DNA from: Ursus arctos
Lineage: Eukaryota; Chordata; Mammalia; Carnivora; Ursidae
Assembly: GCF_023065955.2 (NCBI RefSeq)
Contig: NW_026622863.1
Coordinates: 42,514,177 to 42,578,176 of the forward strand
Length of the DNA stretch: 64,000 bases
Reading direction: 5' to 3'
Made by a program: the position numbers and the translations under genes. How positions within the stretch are numbered: the first letter of the stretch is position 1; every line of letters begins with the position of its first letter. Of this stretch, positions 10,241-60,600 are shown one piece after another. Below the pieces are notes generated by a model, which saw only the letters and a list, made by a program, of their open reading frames with translations, did no database searches and was not told the DNA's origin.

Positions 10241-11048
10241 TTTTTTAAGTTTTTATTTAAATTCCAGTTAACATACAGTGTAATATTAGTATCAGGTGTA
10301 CAATATAGTGATTCAACATTTCCATACAGCAGCTGATGTTCATTTCAGCAAGTGCCCTCCTTAATCCCCATCACCTATTTTATCAGTCTCCCTGTCCACC
10401 TCACTTCTCGTAACCATCAGTTTGTTCTTTATAGTTAAGAGTCTCTTTCTTGGTTTGCTTCCCTCTTTGTGTTCCCCTTTGTTTGTTTTGTGTTTTAAAT
10501 TCCACATATGCATGAAATCATATGATATTTGTCTTTCTTTGACTGAGTTATTTTGCATAGGATAATACTCTCTAGCTCCATCCATGTCATTGCAGAAGGC
10601 AAGATTTCATTCTTTTTATGGCTGAGTAATATTCCATTGTGTATATATACCACATTTTCTTTATCCATTCATCAGTCGATGGATACTTGGGCTATTTCCA
10701 TAATTTGGCTATTGTTAATGCTGTTATAAAACATCAGGGTGCATGTATCCCTTTGAATTAGTATTTTTGTATTCTTTGGGTGAATACCTAGTAGTGCAAT
10801 TGCGGGGTCATGGGGTAATTCTATTTTTAACTTTCTGAGGAACCACCATACTGTTTTCCAGAGTGGCTACACCAGTTTGCATTCCCACCAACAGTGCACA
10901 AGTGTTCTCCTTTAACCACATCCTAGCCAACACCTGTTGTTTCTATTATTGTTGATGTTGGCCATTCTGACAGGTATGAGGTGATATGTCATTGTAGTTT
11001 TGATTTGTCTTTCCCTGATGATCAGTGATATTGAGCATCTTTTCATCT
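10241..11048 (-). mobile_element. 5'-truncated L1 3' end, antisense, between ~90-bp direct repeats
   Basis: It starts with a T run at 10241 (the poly(A) tail) and reads reverse-complement L1 3' UTR (TAACATACAGTGTAATATTA) and ORF2 C-terminal region (ATTCCATTGTGTATATATAC, CCACCATACTGTTTTCCAGA). Both sides carry imperfect copies of the same ~90-bp older L1 sequence (10138-10240 and 11046-11130), either an unusually long target duplication or fused L1 fragments. Confidence 0.85.
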
Positions 11049-12209
11049 GTCTGTTGTCTCACATTAATACAGATACACAGGCTTTCTTATGCTTAGTATT
11101 TGTATGGTATATCTTCCTCCACAACTTTACTTTCAATCCATCTGTGTCTTTATATTTAAAGTACATTTCTTATAAAGAACGTATAGTTGAAGCTTGCTTT
11201 TTTTTCTTGTCTTGACATTGTCTTTTAATTGGAGTGGTTGGATTATTTACCATTTAGTTTAATCCCTGCCGTGGACAGGAGCTCCCCAAATACCTCTTAA
11301 GAAGTGCTTGGCACATTTTACAGTTAGTTCATTTAAATTTCCTTGTGTCTTAGCTCTGTAATGAATTTAAAGGAAACTATGATATTTTATCTTACCTGAA
11401 GTATTTTTGGTTGTTAAGATGGGCACAATTATCTATTTAACTTTCCACGTCTGGAGGAAGTAGAATTTTTAATTAAATGTTTATTGAATATATCATTGAT
11501 TCTTCGTAGGGGCAGTGGTTCTCCCTAGAGGATGTTTTAGAAATACATCTGTGTGCTTTTGAATGTTAAAATAACTGAGTTGAAAGTGAAGTCTTCTGGC
11601 TATTGAAGGACTGAAGTGATGGATCTCGATTATAGGGTAGATGATTTTTCTATAAAGGGATAGACAGTAAATATTAAGCTTTCTGGGCCAGATGGTTTCT
11701 GTTGCAGTTATTTGACTCTGCCACTGTTGTGTGAAAGTAGGCAAAGATAATTTATAAACAATTGAGTGTAGATGCGTTCCAGTAAAGCTTTATTTACAAA
11801 AATAGTTGGTGGGCAGTAGTTTGCTAACTTCTAATCTAGATGCTCTGCAGTACACAGCAAATAATTGTTCTGTGACCTGCAAAATGAAGATCTTGGCTGG
11901 GGAAGAAATGTGTTTATAATAATCTGGGTCTAGAACTTCTCACGTAAAGCATTATTTTTGCATGAGTTTTACAAACTGCTCAATTTATCTGTTACTATTA
12001 TTGCATGGTTTTACTCTTAATCTTCCAGGAATGCTTGAGAATGATTGAGAAAAGACTGTACTTTGTTTTATTCAGAAGTTTACTGTGAGTTTTAAAGTCA
12101 CAGCACTGATGGCAACACTACTTGCAATATTTTCCTTACCAGTATCACATACTTGTAGAAGCCTACATTTGTAGATAATGAATTTCTTTGAGTCTATACA
12201 TATCCAAAC

Positions 12210-12258
12210 ACATCACACACATACATACATATGCATACATACATATACACATATATAG
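12210..12258. repeat. (CATA)n-like low-complexity tract
   Basis: Imperfect ACACATACATACATATGCAT-type repetition. Confidence 0.8.
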
Positions 12259-13858
12259 ACTTTATTTTAAAGTGTCAAATATAAATAAAAGTTTTCAGCT
12301 ATACTTAGTTGAAGATTTCTGGGGAAGATGCCAGAGTAGGAGGACCCTAAGCTCACCTCGTCTCATGGATACAAACTAGATAACACCCACATCAGTGTAA
12401 ATAACCCAGAAAATGACCTGAAGACTGGCAGAACAGACTCTCCAGAGCTAAATGTAAGGAATAGGCCACATTGAAGAGGGTAGGAGGGTAGGGATGCAGT
12501 TGGGAGCTAAATGGACCCACAGGACTGTCTGCAAAAAGGAGGGACACTGCAGGCATGCAGAGGGGAAAACAAACAGATCCTCACACCAGAACCCCAGGAA
12601 TGGGAGCCCACATGGGGAGATGAATCCCCTTAGTATTTGGCTTTGGAAATCAGAGGGGCTGGATTTCTGGAGTCCTTGCAAACAGGGGGCTTAACACATG
12701 GAACTTTAAAAATCACTAGGCTTCGCTCTGGAAGAGGTGGGAGGGTGAGAGAAAAACTGAGTCCCTGCCCTTAAAGAGATAGCACAAAAAACAGCCCCAC
12801 AGAGATACAGCATAGAAGTAGCAGTTTGAAAAATGCCTGGGGTATGTCAGAGAGAGATTTGTTTACTTATCTCAGAATTTGTGCTGGAGGGGCAGGGATC
12901 ACTGGGAGTCATCTCCAAGTGCAAAAGAGCTGGCAGGCACCATTTTCCTTCCCCACCCCCCAGTGTAGACACACAGACACTTATGGGAACCAGTGCAGCA
13001 CTGGCATTTACTACATAACTTGCTAATGGTGGCCCCGCCCCTGCATCCTTCTGTGGATCTGCCCCTTACAGCCAGGCCTCTGCCCTGGGACTCTTCCCAC
13101 AGCAGACCTGTGCAAAATTTGCCAACACCCTGCAACCCACACCTGCATACTCCTGCAGACCTCTTCCTCCAATATGCCAGGCTAGAGCTAATCCAAAGTG
13201 GTGCCACAAGCTTGGCAGTGTGCACACATCCTCGACATGGGCCAGCAACCACTCCAATGTGACTCCTGCCTGGAGGAGAGGGGAAGGTAACCACACACAC
13301 CAGTCCAACTGCAGCCCGAGCTGGGGGTTGGGGACAGACATCTGGTCTGACTACAGGTGCTGCCCACCAATGAAAGCTTCTTAGGGGACAAGACAGAATG
13401 TGCCCTGTAGTTCAGTGCTACTTCAACTTTGGCAAATGCCCAATGGGACTCAGCTTAAGCCCAGTGCAGCCCCAGACTGGCCCACAAACAACACAGGGAC
13501 CAGACTTTACCCACAACAGGCAGAAAGACATTGCAGACACCTGGACTAAAGGCAAAAGAAGCCACAAAGCAGGGAGCAACATGCAACACACATAAAGGAC
13601 ACCCCTGAAGTGCCAGGTTCTGGCGAACAGGGGATATTGTGCTGCAGGGTACTACAGGACCTCTTCTTCATAAGACCGCTACTTTCAAGAGCAGGAGATG
13701 TAGCTGACTTTCCTAACATACAGAAACAGACATTGAGAGATAGACAAAATGAAGAGACAGAGGGATATGTCCCAAATGAAAGAACAGGACAAAATCACAG
13801 CAGGAGACCTTAATGAAATGGAGATAAATAATATATATCTGATAGAGAATTTAAAGTA

Positions 13859-14041
13859 ATGGTCATAAAGATACTCACTGGACTTGAGAAAAGAGTGGAG
13901 GACATCAGTGAGACCCTTAACAAAGAGATAGAAAACATAAAAAAGAGCCAATCAGAGATAAAGAACTCAATAACTGAAATTAAAAATACACCAGATAGAA
14001 TCAATAATAGTCTAGAGGGAGCAGGAAAACAGAGGATAGAA
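13859..14041 (+). pseudogene. L1 ORF1 N-terminal fragment
   Basis: 61 open codons rich in Glu, Lys, Ile and Asn with heptad-like spacing (LEKRVEDISETLNKEIENIK), matching the coiled-coil of L1 ORF1p. Closed by a stop at 14042; further ORF1 sequence follows in other frames. Confidence 0.75.
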
Positions 14042-15178
14042 TAATGGAAAGCAATCAAGCTGAATAAGAGAGAGGAAAAAATGATAAAAAATGAAAATAG
14101 ACTTGAGAGCTGAGCAACACCATCAAGTGTAATAACATTCACATTACAGGGATCCCAGAAGAAGAGAGAGAAAAGGAGGCAGAAGATGTATTTGAAGAAA
14201 TAATAGCAGAAACTTCCCAAATCTGGAAAAGGAAACAGAAATCCAGATCTAGGAGGCACAGAGAACCTCCAACAAAATCAATACTTGGAGGTCCACACCA
14301 AGATACATAGTAATCCAAATGGCAAAAAGTAGTGAGAAAGAGAGAATTTTAAAAGCATCAAGAAAAAAGAAAACAGTTACATATGAAGGAAAAGGCTCAT
14401 GTAGCCTATTAGCTGATTTTTCAACAGAAACTTTGCAGACCCAAATGGAGTGCCATGATATATACAGAGTGCTAAATGAAAACCCCGCAGTTAAGAATAC
14501 TCTGTCTGGCAGAGCTATCATTCAGAATAAAAGAGATAAAGAGTTTACCAGACAAAAGTTAAAGAAATTCATGTCCACTAAGCCAGCCATATGGAATGTT
14601 AAAAGAGACTCTAGTGGAAAGGAAAGACCATAAGTAGGAATAAGAAAGTAGGAAGAATAAGAACAGTAAAAATAAGTATATCTATAAAAATCAGTCAAGG
14701 GATTCACAGAAGAAAAGGATGTAAAGTATGACATCATATACCTTAAGTGGGGGGAAGGGAAGGAGTAAAGAATGGGTTCGAACTTAAGCAACCATCAACT
14801 TAATGTAGACTACCAAATTCAGGAGATGTTATACACAAAGCTAATGGTAACCAAAATAAAAAAAAACCAGTAATAGATGTGCAAAAAAATGAAGAGGATG
14901 GAATCCAAGTAGATCACTAAAGAAAGCCAGCAACGAAAGAAGACAGCAAGAGAAGAAAGGAACAGAGACCTACAAAAACAACAATTAACTAATGAAATGG
15001 CAGAAGAACATACTGATCAGTAATCACTTTGAATGTACATGTACTAAATGCTGTAATCAAAAGGCATAGGGTGATGGAATAGATTAAAAAAAAAGCAAGA
15101 TTCATCTATCTATATGCTGCCCACAGGAGACTCATTTCAGACCTAAAGGCACATGCAGATTGAAAGTGAAGGGTTAGA

Positions 15179-15402
15179 GGGGTGCCTGGGTGGCTCAGTT
15201 GCTTGAGCGTCCTGACTCTTGATTTTGGCTCAGGTCACGATCTCAGGGTTGTGGGATTGAGCCCCCCATCGGGCTCCATGCTCAGAGTGGAATCTACTGG
15301 TCCCTCTCCGCCCCCATTCCCCCACCCTATCTGCCCCTCCCTTTACTCAGCCTTGTGCGGTTGTGTACTCTCTCTAAAATAAATATTAAAAAAAGTTTTT
15401 TT
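15179..15402 (+). mobile_element. SINEC, older subtype
   Basis: Head GGGGTGCCTGGGTGGCTCAG, 'GCCCCCCATCGGGCTCCATG' body and an AAATATTAAAAAAA tail. Imperfect duplications AAGTGAAGGGTTAGA / AAGTGAAGGGATAGA flank it. Nested in the 12.3-20.2 kb L1. Confidence 0.93.
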
Positions 15403-16206
15403 AAGTGAAGGGATAGAAAAGCAGTTATCATGCAAATAGAGGTAAAAAGAACACTGGGGTAGTAATACTTATATAGAATACTTATATAGAATACTTATGT
15501 AGAACAAAATAGACATTAAAACAACAAAGACTGTAACAAGAGACAAAGGACACTAAAGATGAAAAGAACAATCCAACAAGAATATCTACCAGAACAGTAC
15601 TTATGCACCAAACTTGGGGGCACCCAAATGCATAAAGCAGCTAATAACAACATAAAGGAAAAGGAAATAATTGATAGTAATACAATAATAGGAGACTTTA
15701 CCATCCCACTTAAATCAATAGATGATCCAGAAGAAAATTAACAAGGAAACAGTGGCTTTTAAAGGCACATCGGACCAGATGGATCTACAGATATATTCAG
15801 AACATTCCATTCTAAAACAGCAGAATACACATTCTTTTCAAGTGCACAAGGAATATTCTCCAGAATAGATCACATACTAGGCCCCAAAACAAGTCTCAAC
15901 AAGTTAAAAAGATTGAAGTCATACCATGCAATTTTTCTAACCACAATGCTATTAAACTAAATATCAACCATAGGAAAAAAATCTGGAAAGACCACAGATA
16001 TGTGGAGATTAGATAACATGCTACTAAACAATGAATGGGTCAAGCAAGAAATCAAAGAGGAAATGAAAAACCATATGGGGATGAATGAAAATGAAAATAC
16101 AATGATCCAGAATCTTTGCGATGCAGCAAAAGCTGTTCTAAGAAGGAAGTTTATAGTGATACAGGCCTAACTCAAGAAGCAAGAAAAATCTTAAATAAAA
16201 AACCCA

Positions 16207-16405
16207 GGGGCGCCTGGGTGGCACAGCGGTTAAGCGTCTGCCTTCGGCTCAGGGCATGGTCCCGGTGTTATGGGATCGAGCCCCACATCAGGCTCCTCTG
16301 CTATGAGCCTGCTTCTTCCTCTCCCACCACCCCGCTTGTGTTCCCTCTCTCGCTGGCTGTCTCTATCTCTGTCGAATAAATAAATAAAATCTTTTAAAAA
16401 AAAAA
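16207..16405 (+). mobile_element. SINEC, young subtype
   Basis: Head GGGGCGCCTGGGTGGCACAG, tail GAATAAATAAATAAAATCTT plus A run; flanks AAAAACCCAG / AAAAACCCAA. Nested in the sense L1. Confidence 0.95.
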
Positions 16406-16516
16406 AACCCAAAGTTACACTTAACACAGCTAGAAAAAGAACAAACAAAACCCCAAGCCAGTAGAAGGAAGGAAGTAATAAAGGTTGAGCACAAATAAAT
16501 GTAATAGAAACAACAA

Positions 16517-16564
16517 ATATATATATGTGTATATGTATATATATAAATATATATATATATATAT
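16517..16564. repeat. (AT)n-rich microsatellite
   Basis: Alternating AT with TG interruptions, inside the sense L1. Confidence 0.9.
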
Positions 16565-16829
16565 AGAACAAATCAATGAAATGGAAGCTGGTTCTTTGAA
16601 AAGATCAACAAAACTTAATCAACATTTAGACTCATCAAAAAGAAAAGAATGAGAAGACTCAACAAAATCAGAAATGAAGGAGGAGAAATAACTGACACCA
16701 CAGAAATACAAAGAAATGTAAGAGAATATTATGAAAAATTGTATGTCAACAAGTTGGACAACCTAGAAGAAATTGAGGAATTCCTAGAAACATAAAACCT
16801 CCCAACACTGAATCAGGAAGAAACAAAAT

Positions 16830-17255
16830 TTGAATAGACCGATTACCAGCAATGAAATTGAATCAGTATTCAAAAAACTCCCAACAAACAAAAGTCCAGG
16901 ACCAGATGACTTCACAGGTAAATTCTACCAAACATTTAAAGAAGAATTAATACCTGTTCTTCTCAAACTATCCCAAAACACAGAAGAGGAAGAAAAATTT
17001 CCAGATTCATTCTATGAGTCCAGCATTACCTTGCTACCAAAACCACATCTAGACACCATTAAAAAAAGAGAACTACAGGCTCATATCTCTGTTGAACATA
17101 GATGTAAAATTCTTCAACAAAATACTAGCAAACCAGATCCAGCAATATGGATGGTTGATCAAGTGGGATTTATTCCCGGGATTCAAGGGTTGTTCAATAT
17201 TCACAAGTTAACGTCATACATCACATTAATAAGACCAAGGATAAACACCATATAA
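16830..17255 (+). pseudogene. L1 ORF2 reverse-transcriptase fragment
   Basis: 141 open codons starting MNRPITSNEIESVFKKLPTN, with the NKSPGPDDFTGKFYQ and GFIPG landmarks of L1 RT. Frame shifts follow, and the next RT segment is in another frame. Confidence 0.85.
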
Positions 17256-17929
17256 TCATTTCTATAGATGCAGAAAAAGCATGTGACAAAGTACAACACT
17301 GATTCATGATAAAAACCCTTAACCAAGTAGGTTTAGAGGGAATAGTCCTTAACAAATAAAGGCCAAATGTGAAAAACCCACACCTAACATCACACTCAAT
17401 GGCAAAAACTGGGAGCTTGTCCTGTAAGATCAAGAATAGGGCAAGGATGTCCATGCTCACCTCTTTTGTTCAACATAGTACTGGAAGTCCTAGCCACAGC
17501 AACCAGACAGCAAAAAGAAATAAAAGACATCCAAATTGGCAAGGAAGAAGTAAAACTTTCACTATTTATAGATGACATGATATGATATATGGAAAACTTG
17601 AAAGACTCCACCAAAAAACTACTAGAACTGATGAATGAATTTAGTAAAGTCACAGGATACAAAATCAATGTACAGAAATCTGTTGCATTTCTATACACTA
17701 ATAGTGAAACAGCAGAAAGAGGAGAAAACAGTCCCATTTACAATGCACCAAACAGAATAAAACATCTAGGAAAAAACTTCAACAAGGAGGTGACAGATCT
17801 GTACTCCGAAAACTTAAAATTGGTGAAAGAAATTGAAGACAACACAAATGGAAAGATATTCCATGCTTGTGAATTGGAAACACAAATATTGTTAAAATTC
17901 CCATACTGTCCAGAGCAATCTACAGACTT

Positions 17930-17940
17930 TAAAAAAAGAT

Positions 17941-17984
<44 letters not shown>

Positions 17985-18147
17985 GAGAGTACACAAACCA
18001 GAGGGGGGCAGAGGGAGAGAGAGAATCCTCAAGCAGACTCCCTGAGCATGGAGCCTGATGTGGGGCTGCATCCCAGGATCCTGAGATCATGACCTGAGCT
18101 GACATCAAGAGTCATATGCTCAACTGACTGAGCCACCCAGGCATCCC
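17930..18147 (-). mobile_element. SINEC with long (TTTA)n tail
   Basis: Antisense; the tail has expanded to about eleven TTTA units (17939-17983). Duplications CAATCTACAGACTT (17916-17929) and CAATCTACAGATTT (18148-18161). Nested in the sense L1 ORF2. Confidence 0.95.
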
Positions 18148-19168
18148 CAATCTACAGATTTAATGCAGTCTCTATCAAAATACCAACAGCATTTTTCTCA
18201 GAACTGGAGCAGATAATCCTCAGATTTATATGGAACCACAAAAGACCTCCATTAGCCAAAGCAATATTGAGAAAAAAGAACAAAGCTGGAGGTATCACAA
18301 TTCTGGATTTCAATATATACTACAAAGTTATAGTAATCTACATAGTGTGGTACTGGCAAAAAAAAAGACCAGTGGAACCGAATAGAGGGCCCAGATATAA
18401 ACCCACGATTACATGGTCAATTAGTTTTTAACAAAGAAGGCAAGAATATGCAATGGAAAAAAGTCTCTTGAACAAATGGTGCTTGGAAAATTGGACAGTG
18501 CATACAAAAGAATGAAACTGGACCACTGTCTTACATCATACACAAAAATTTAAAAATCGGTTAAGAACCTAAATGTGAGACCTGAAACCATAAAAGTAAT
18601 AGAAGAGAGCACAGTCAGTAATTACTCTGACATCAGCCATGGCAACACGTTCTTAAATATGTCTCCGGAGACAGGGGGAGCAAAAGCAAAAATAAAATAT
18701 TGATATTACTTCAAAATAAAAAGCTTCTGCACAGCCAAGGAAATACTCACCAAAACTAAAAGTCTACTGAATGTGAGAAGATATTTGCAAATGACATATC
18801 TGATAAACTGTTAGTATCCAAAATGTATTAAGAACTTACACAATTCAACAGAAAAACTGAATAGTCTGATTAAAAAATTGTCAGAAGACATGAACAGACA
18901 TTTCTCTGAAGAAGACTTAGAGATGGCCAACAGATACAAGATCCCTCATCATCAGGGAGATGCAAGTCAAAACCACACTGAGATACTACCTCACACCTGT
19001 AAGAATGGCTAAAATAAAAAACAGAAGAAATAACAAGTGTTGGCGAGAATATGGAGAAAAAGGAATCCTTGTGCACTGTTGGTGGGAATGCAAACTGGTG
19101 CAGCCACTCTGGAAAGCAGTATGGAGGTTCCTTAAAAAGTTACAAATAGAACTACCCAACAATCCAGA

Positions 19169-19363
19169 CTCTTAATCTTAGGAAACAAACTGAGGGTTTG
19201 CTGGAGGGTAGGAGGGTAGGGGGGATAGGGTGGCTGAGTGATGGACATTGGGAGGGGTATGTGTTTTGGTGAGCACTGGGTGTTGTGTAAGACTGATGAA
19301 TCACAGACCTGTACCCCTGAAACAAATAACACATTATATGTTAATTAAAAGAAAAAAAAAAAA
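19169..19363 (+). mobile_element. Short 5'-truncated L1 3'-UTR insertion
   Basis: The segment reads GGAAACAAACTGAGGGTTTG, then 'GTGAGCACTGGGTGTTGTGT' and ends TTAATTAAAAG plus an A run, which is the carnivore L1 3' UTR. It breaks the host L1 between two imperfect copies of AACTACCC(A/T)ACAATCCAG (about 19149-19168 and 19364-19382), which are its target duplications. Confidence 0.85.
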
Positions 19364-19377
19364 GAACTACCCTACAA

Positions 19378-19610
19378 ATCCAGCATTTGCACAACTGGGT
19401 ATTTACCCAAAGAATACCAAAACACTAATTCAAAGGCATACATGTACTTCTGTAGCAGTGTTATTTACAATGGCCAAGATACTACCATATTATCCAGTAA
19501 TTCCCCCACTGGTATTTACCCAAAGAATATGAAAACACTAATTTGACAAGATATATGCACCCCTATGTTTATTGCAGCATTATTAATAATAGCCAAAATA
19601 CGGAAACAGC
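19378..19610 (+). repeat. Diverged ~115-bp tandem duplication inside L1
   Basis: The block CTGGGTATTTACCCAAAGAA...AATGGCCAAGATA (from 19396) recurs as CTGGTATTTACCCAAAGAAT...AATAGCCAAAATA (from 19509). Other L1 copies in this window have one such block. Confidence 0.75.
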
Positions 19611-19714
19611 CCAAGTGTCCATTGATAGATGAATGGATAAAGAAGAGGTGGTATATATGTATATATATATACACAAAATGGAATATTACTCAGTCATTAA
19701 GAAAGAATGAAATA

Positions 19715-19871
19715 GGGGTGCCTGGGGTGGCTCAGTCGTTAAGTGTCTGCCTTCGGCTCAGGTCCTGGTCCCAGGGTCCTGGGATTGAGCCCCACATTGG
19801 GCTACCTGCTCGGCTTGTGTTCCCTCTCTTGCTGTGTCTCTCTCTGTCAAATAAATAAAATCTTTTAAAAA
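19715..19871 (+). mobile_element. Short SINEC variant (~157 bp)
   Basis: Head GGGGTGCCTGGGGTGGCTCA, body 'TTGAGCCCCACATTGGGCTA' and a shortened CT-rich section. Duplications AAGAATGAAATA on both sides. Shorter than its relatives through an internal deletion. Confidence 0.93.
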
Positions 19872-20225
19872 AAAGAATGAAATATTGCCATTTACAACAA
19901 CATGGATGGTTTTAGAGAGTATAATGCTAAATGAAATTAGTTAAAGAAAGACAGATACCATATGATTTCACTCCTGTGGAGTTTAAGAAACAAAGAAAAA
20001 AAAAGAGACAAACCAAGAAACAGGCACTTAACTATAGAGAACAAACTGTTGGTTACTAGAGGGGAGGTGGGTGGGATTATGTGTGAAATAGATGAAGGGA
20101 ATTAAGAGTACATTTACCTTGATGAGCACTGAGTAATATATAGAATTGTTTAATCAGTATATTGTATACCTGAAACTAATACAACACTGTATGTTAACTA
20201 TACTAGAATTAAAATTTTTAAAATA

Positions 20226-20613
20226 GAACTTAAAAAATGCTTACTTGAATATTGTCGTCTTATAAGTGAGAATTTGTTCAAGTAGTTGTAAGCAGAAGTG
20301 TTTAATTAGTTGTGTGTTTTAATTTGTGTAACGGTCATTATCTCTATTTTTGGCATAATGTATATAAATGTGTCATATTATCTATATGTTTTATTTCTGA
20401 AATGGTAGAGAAGTTGTTTTAGATATTATCTTATTGTATATAGAGAGCATTGAGTTTGATCAGGGTAATAATCACCACCTGTATGTCTCCCATACAGTAT
20501 CTTTTGGTGACGGGAGTGAGACAGGAAGAGGAGAACAAGAAAGATAATTCTAACTTACTTATTTGGAACTTTGTGAAAAGCCTGGTCTCACGGTTCCGTT
20601 TTCTTCTCTCCAG
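20226..20613. other. Intron end before the start exon
   Basis: Unique-looking AT-rich intron ending in a pyrimidine tract (TTCTTCTCTCCAG, 20601-20613) that serves as the likely acceptor of the start exon. Confidence 0.5.
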
Positions 20614-20693
20614 CTCTGCCCTTTTCAGACTCTGTGCTTCTCTAAGCTAGGAATCCAGAGGAGGATTGATAATTTCTTGCAGTGCTAAAAACC

Positions 20694-20702
<9 letters not shown>
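20614..20702 (+). other. ZNF420: Start-codon exon of ZNF420
   Basis: Acceptor TTCTCTCCAG|CTCTG at 20613 (alternatives at 20628 and 20682) and donor CAG|GTAAAG at 20702/20703. The ATG at 20694 (AAAACCATGG, good Kozak context) codes Met-Ala-Gln before the donor, so the exon ends in phase 0. The short Met-Ala-X start exon is typical of KRAB zinc-finger genes. Confidence 0.85.
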
Positions 20703-59319
<38,617 letters not shown>

Positions 59320-59607
59320 ATTATCTGACTCTTTGTGATTAAGATAGAGAGCCTTCTCTGATCACTAATCCATTAACATCAAAGAATTCCTAAAATGTGA
59401 ATATGGGAGCATATTTACCTCATAAAGTTCAGCATCAGTGAATTCGAATGGGAGAAAGATACTGTTAATGTGTAATCTATGTAGAAAAACCTATCATTAC
59501 AGAAAACCCATTAAACTTCAGCATATTATAATAAAACAATTCTGTTAATATAATAAATATATTGAGGCCTTTAGCTGTAGAATATGTGTTTTTCAACATT
59601 ATCTTGA

Positions 59608-59815
59608 CTCTACCAGCTACTTTCCTTCGTGACATTTATCATAATTAACCTCTGCTTTGGTTTAATCATTTATAAGATACACCCAAGAAAAATAACTTCT
59701 TTGGTAAGATTCTTGGAAGTATTATGTGAGACATTTCATGTAAAGCTCTTAGAGCAGTGCCTTGAACATAGCATATCACAAGTATTAGCTATCATTATTA
59801 CTAGTATGATTTCAG
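59608..59815 (+). mobile_element. MIR element in the 3' UTR
   Basis: 'CTCTGCTTTGGTTTAATCAT', 'TTATAAGATACACC', 'CATGTAAAGCTCTTAGAGCA' and 'GTGCCTTGAACATAGCATAT' followed by 'AAGTATTAGCTATCATTATT' follow the MIR consensus in order. Confidence 0.8.
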
Positions 59816-60573
59816 AGAATTTGCATGAGAAGAGGACACTTAGGAGTCTTTCATTAACCGATGACCCTGACTGAGTTGGGGGAAACTGTATGCTGTGATG
59901 AATATGAGAAAGCTTTCGTTCACATCTCATCCCATATGCCAGAAGAGGAAGTTCATACTGTTTGGGAAAAAAAGAAAACCCACAAAATTTTGTAGATTTA
60001 ATCAGTGGATTGTTGAAGAGAGGTGAAGTGAATTGTAGCAAGGTACAAAAACTCATTTTTCCTATCATTTTTTTACCACAATTCAAGAATATTATTTAGA
60101 AATGAAAAACAATGGATAACCAAAATAAAATTTCCTATTAGATTTCTAGAAACTTGAATGTACAGCTTTTGAATGAAACTAAAATAAACTGACATTACTC
60201 TTTTGCAGTGAAACATGATGAGAGTCTGTCAGAGACTGCTACTTCCCTACCCAATATCCATTTTTCCATTAGAATTCTTGGCGGAAAAAATCATCTCAGC
60301 CCCTCTTGCAGGTCAACAAGATGAAAGTGGTATTTGTATATGTAGGACATTTAAGAATACCTTTTCTCTCTCTGCATTTCTTTGTTTCCCTGCCTATAAT
60401 GTGGGCATTTAATTTACAGTTCTGATGATTTTATGGAGAATTTGAGAATGGTTATCTGGGTACTAAGGATGATGGAGCAGAAATACAGAATGAGTCTACA
60501 CCTGTACTGATTTTATGGAACAGTTGTACCAATTCTGGTGTGCCTGCCTCCTGTATTTTTTATATAAAATTAA

Positions 60574-60579
60574 AATAAA
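60574..60579 (+). terminator. ZNF420: Candidate poly(A) signal of ZNF420
   Basis: AATAAA with a downstream GT-rich element. Earlier AATAAA copies at 59552 and 60183 could give shorter 3' UTRs. Confidence 0.55.
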
Positions 60580-60600
60580 CATTTGTTGATGTTGTGATTC

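Larger units (their letters stand above)
12321..20225 (+). mobile_element. Near full-length dead L1, sense, with nested insertions
   Basis: It begins GGGGAAGATGCCAGAGTAGG (L1 5' end), runs through a GC-richer 5' UTR (to about 13.8 kb), an ORF1 region (coiled-coil-like codons at 13859-14041 and a later piece at 14319-14630), ORF2 (endonuclease region from about 15.0 kb, reverse transcriptase 16.8-17.9 kb, C-terminal Cys-rich region about 18.95-19.17 kb) and a 3' UTR ending near 20225. The RT active-site motif reads FIDD instead of FADD (17562-17573) and is followed two codons later by a stop. Four SINEs and one truncated L1 sit inside it. It lies in the intron upstream of the start exon. Confidence 0.9.
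59320..60600 (+). other. ZNF420: 3' UTR of ZNF420 (end approximate)
   Basis: AT-rich noncoding sequence after the stop. Candidate poly(A) signals AATAAA are at 59552, 60183 and 60574; the last, followed by a GT-rich stretch (TTTGTTGATGTTGTGATTCTG), is the best candidate for the main end. Confidence 0.65.

Noticed and set aside
15182..15382. Short frame with Leu/Ser/Pro-rich peptide as a secreted protein
   Set aside because: Lies entirely in a SINE.
17939..17983. (TTTA)n as a regulatory AT hook cluster
   Set aside because: It is the expanded tail of a SINE.
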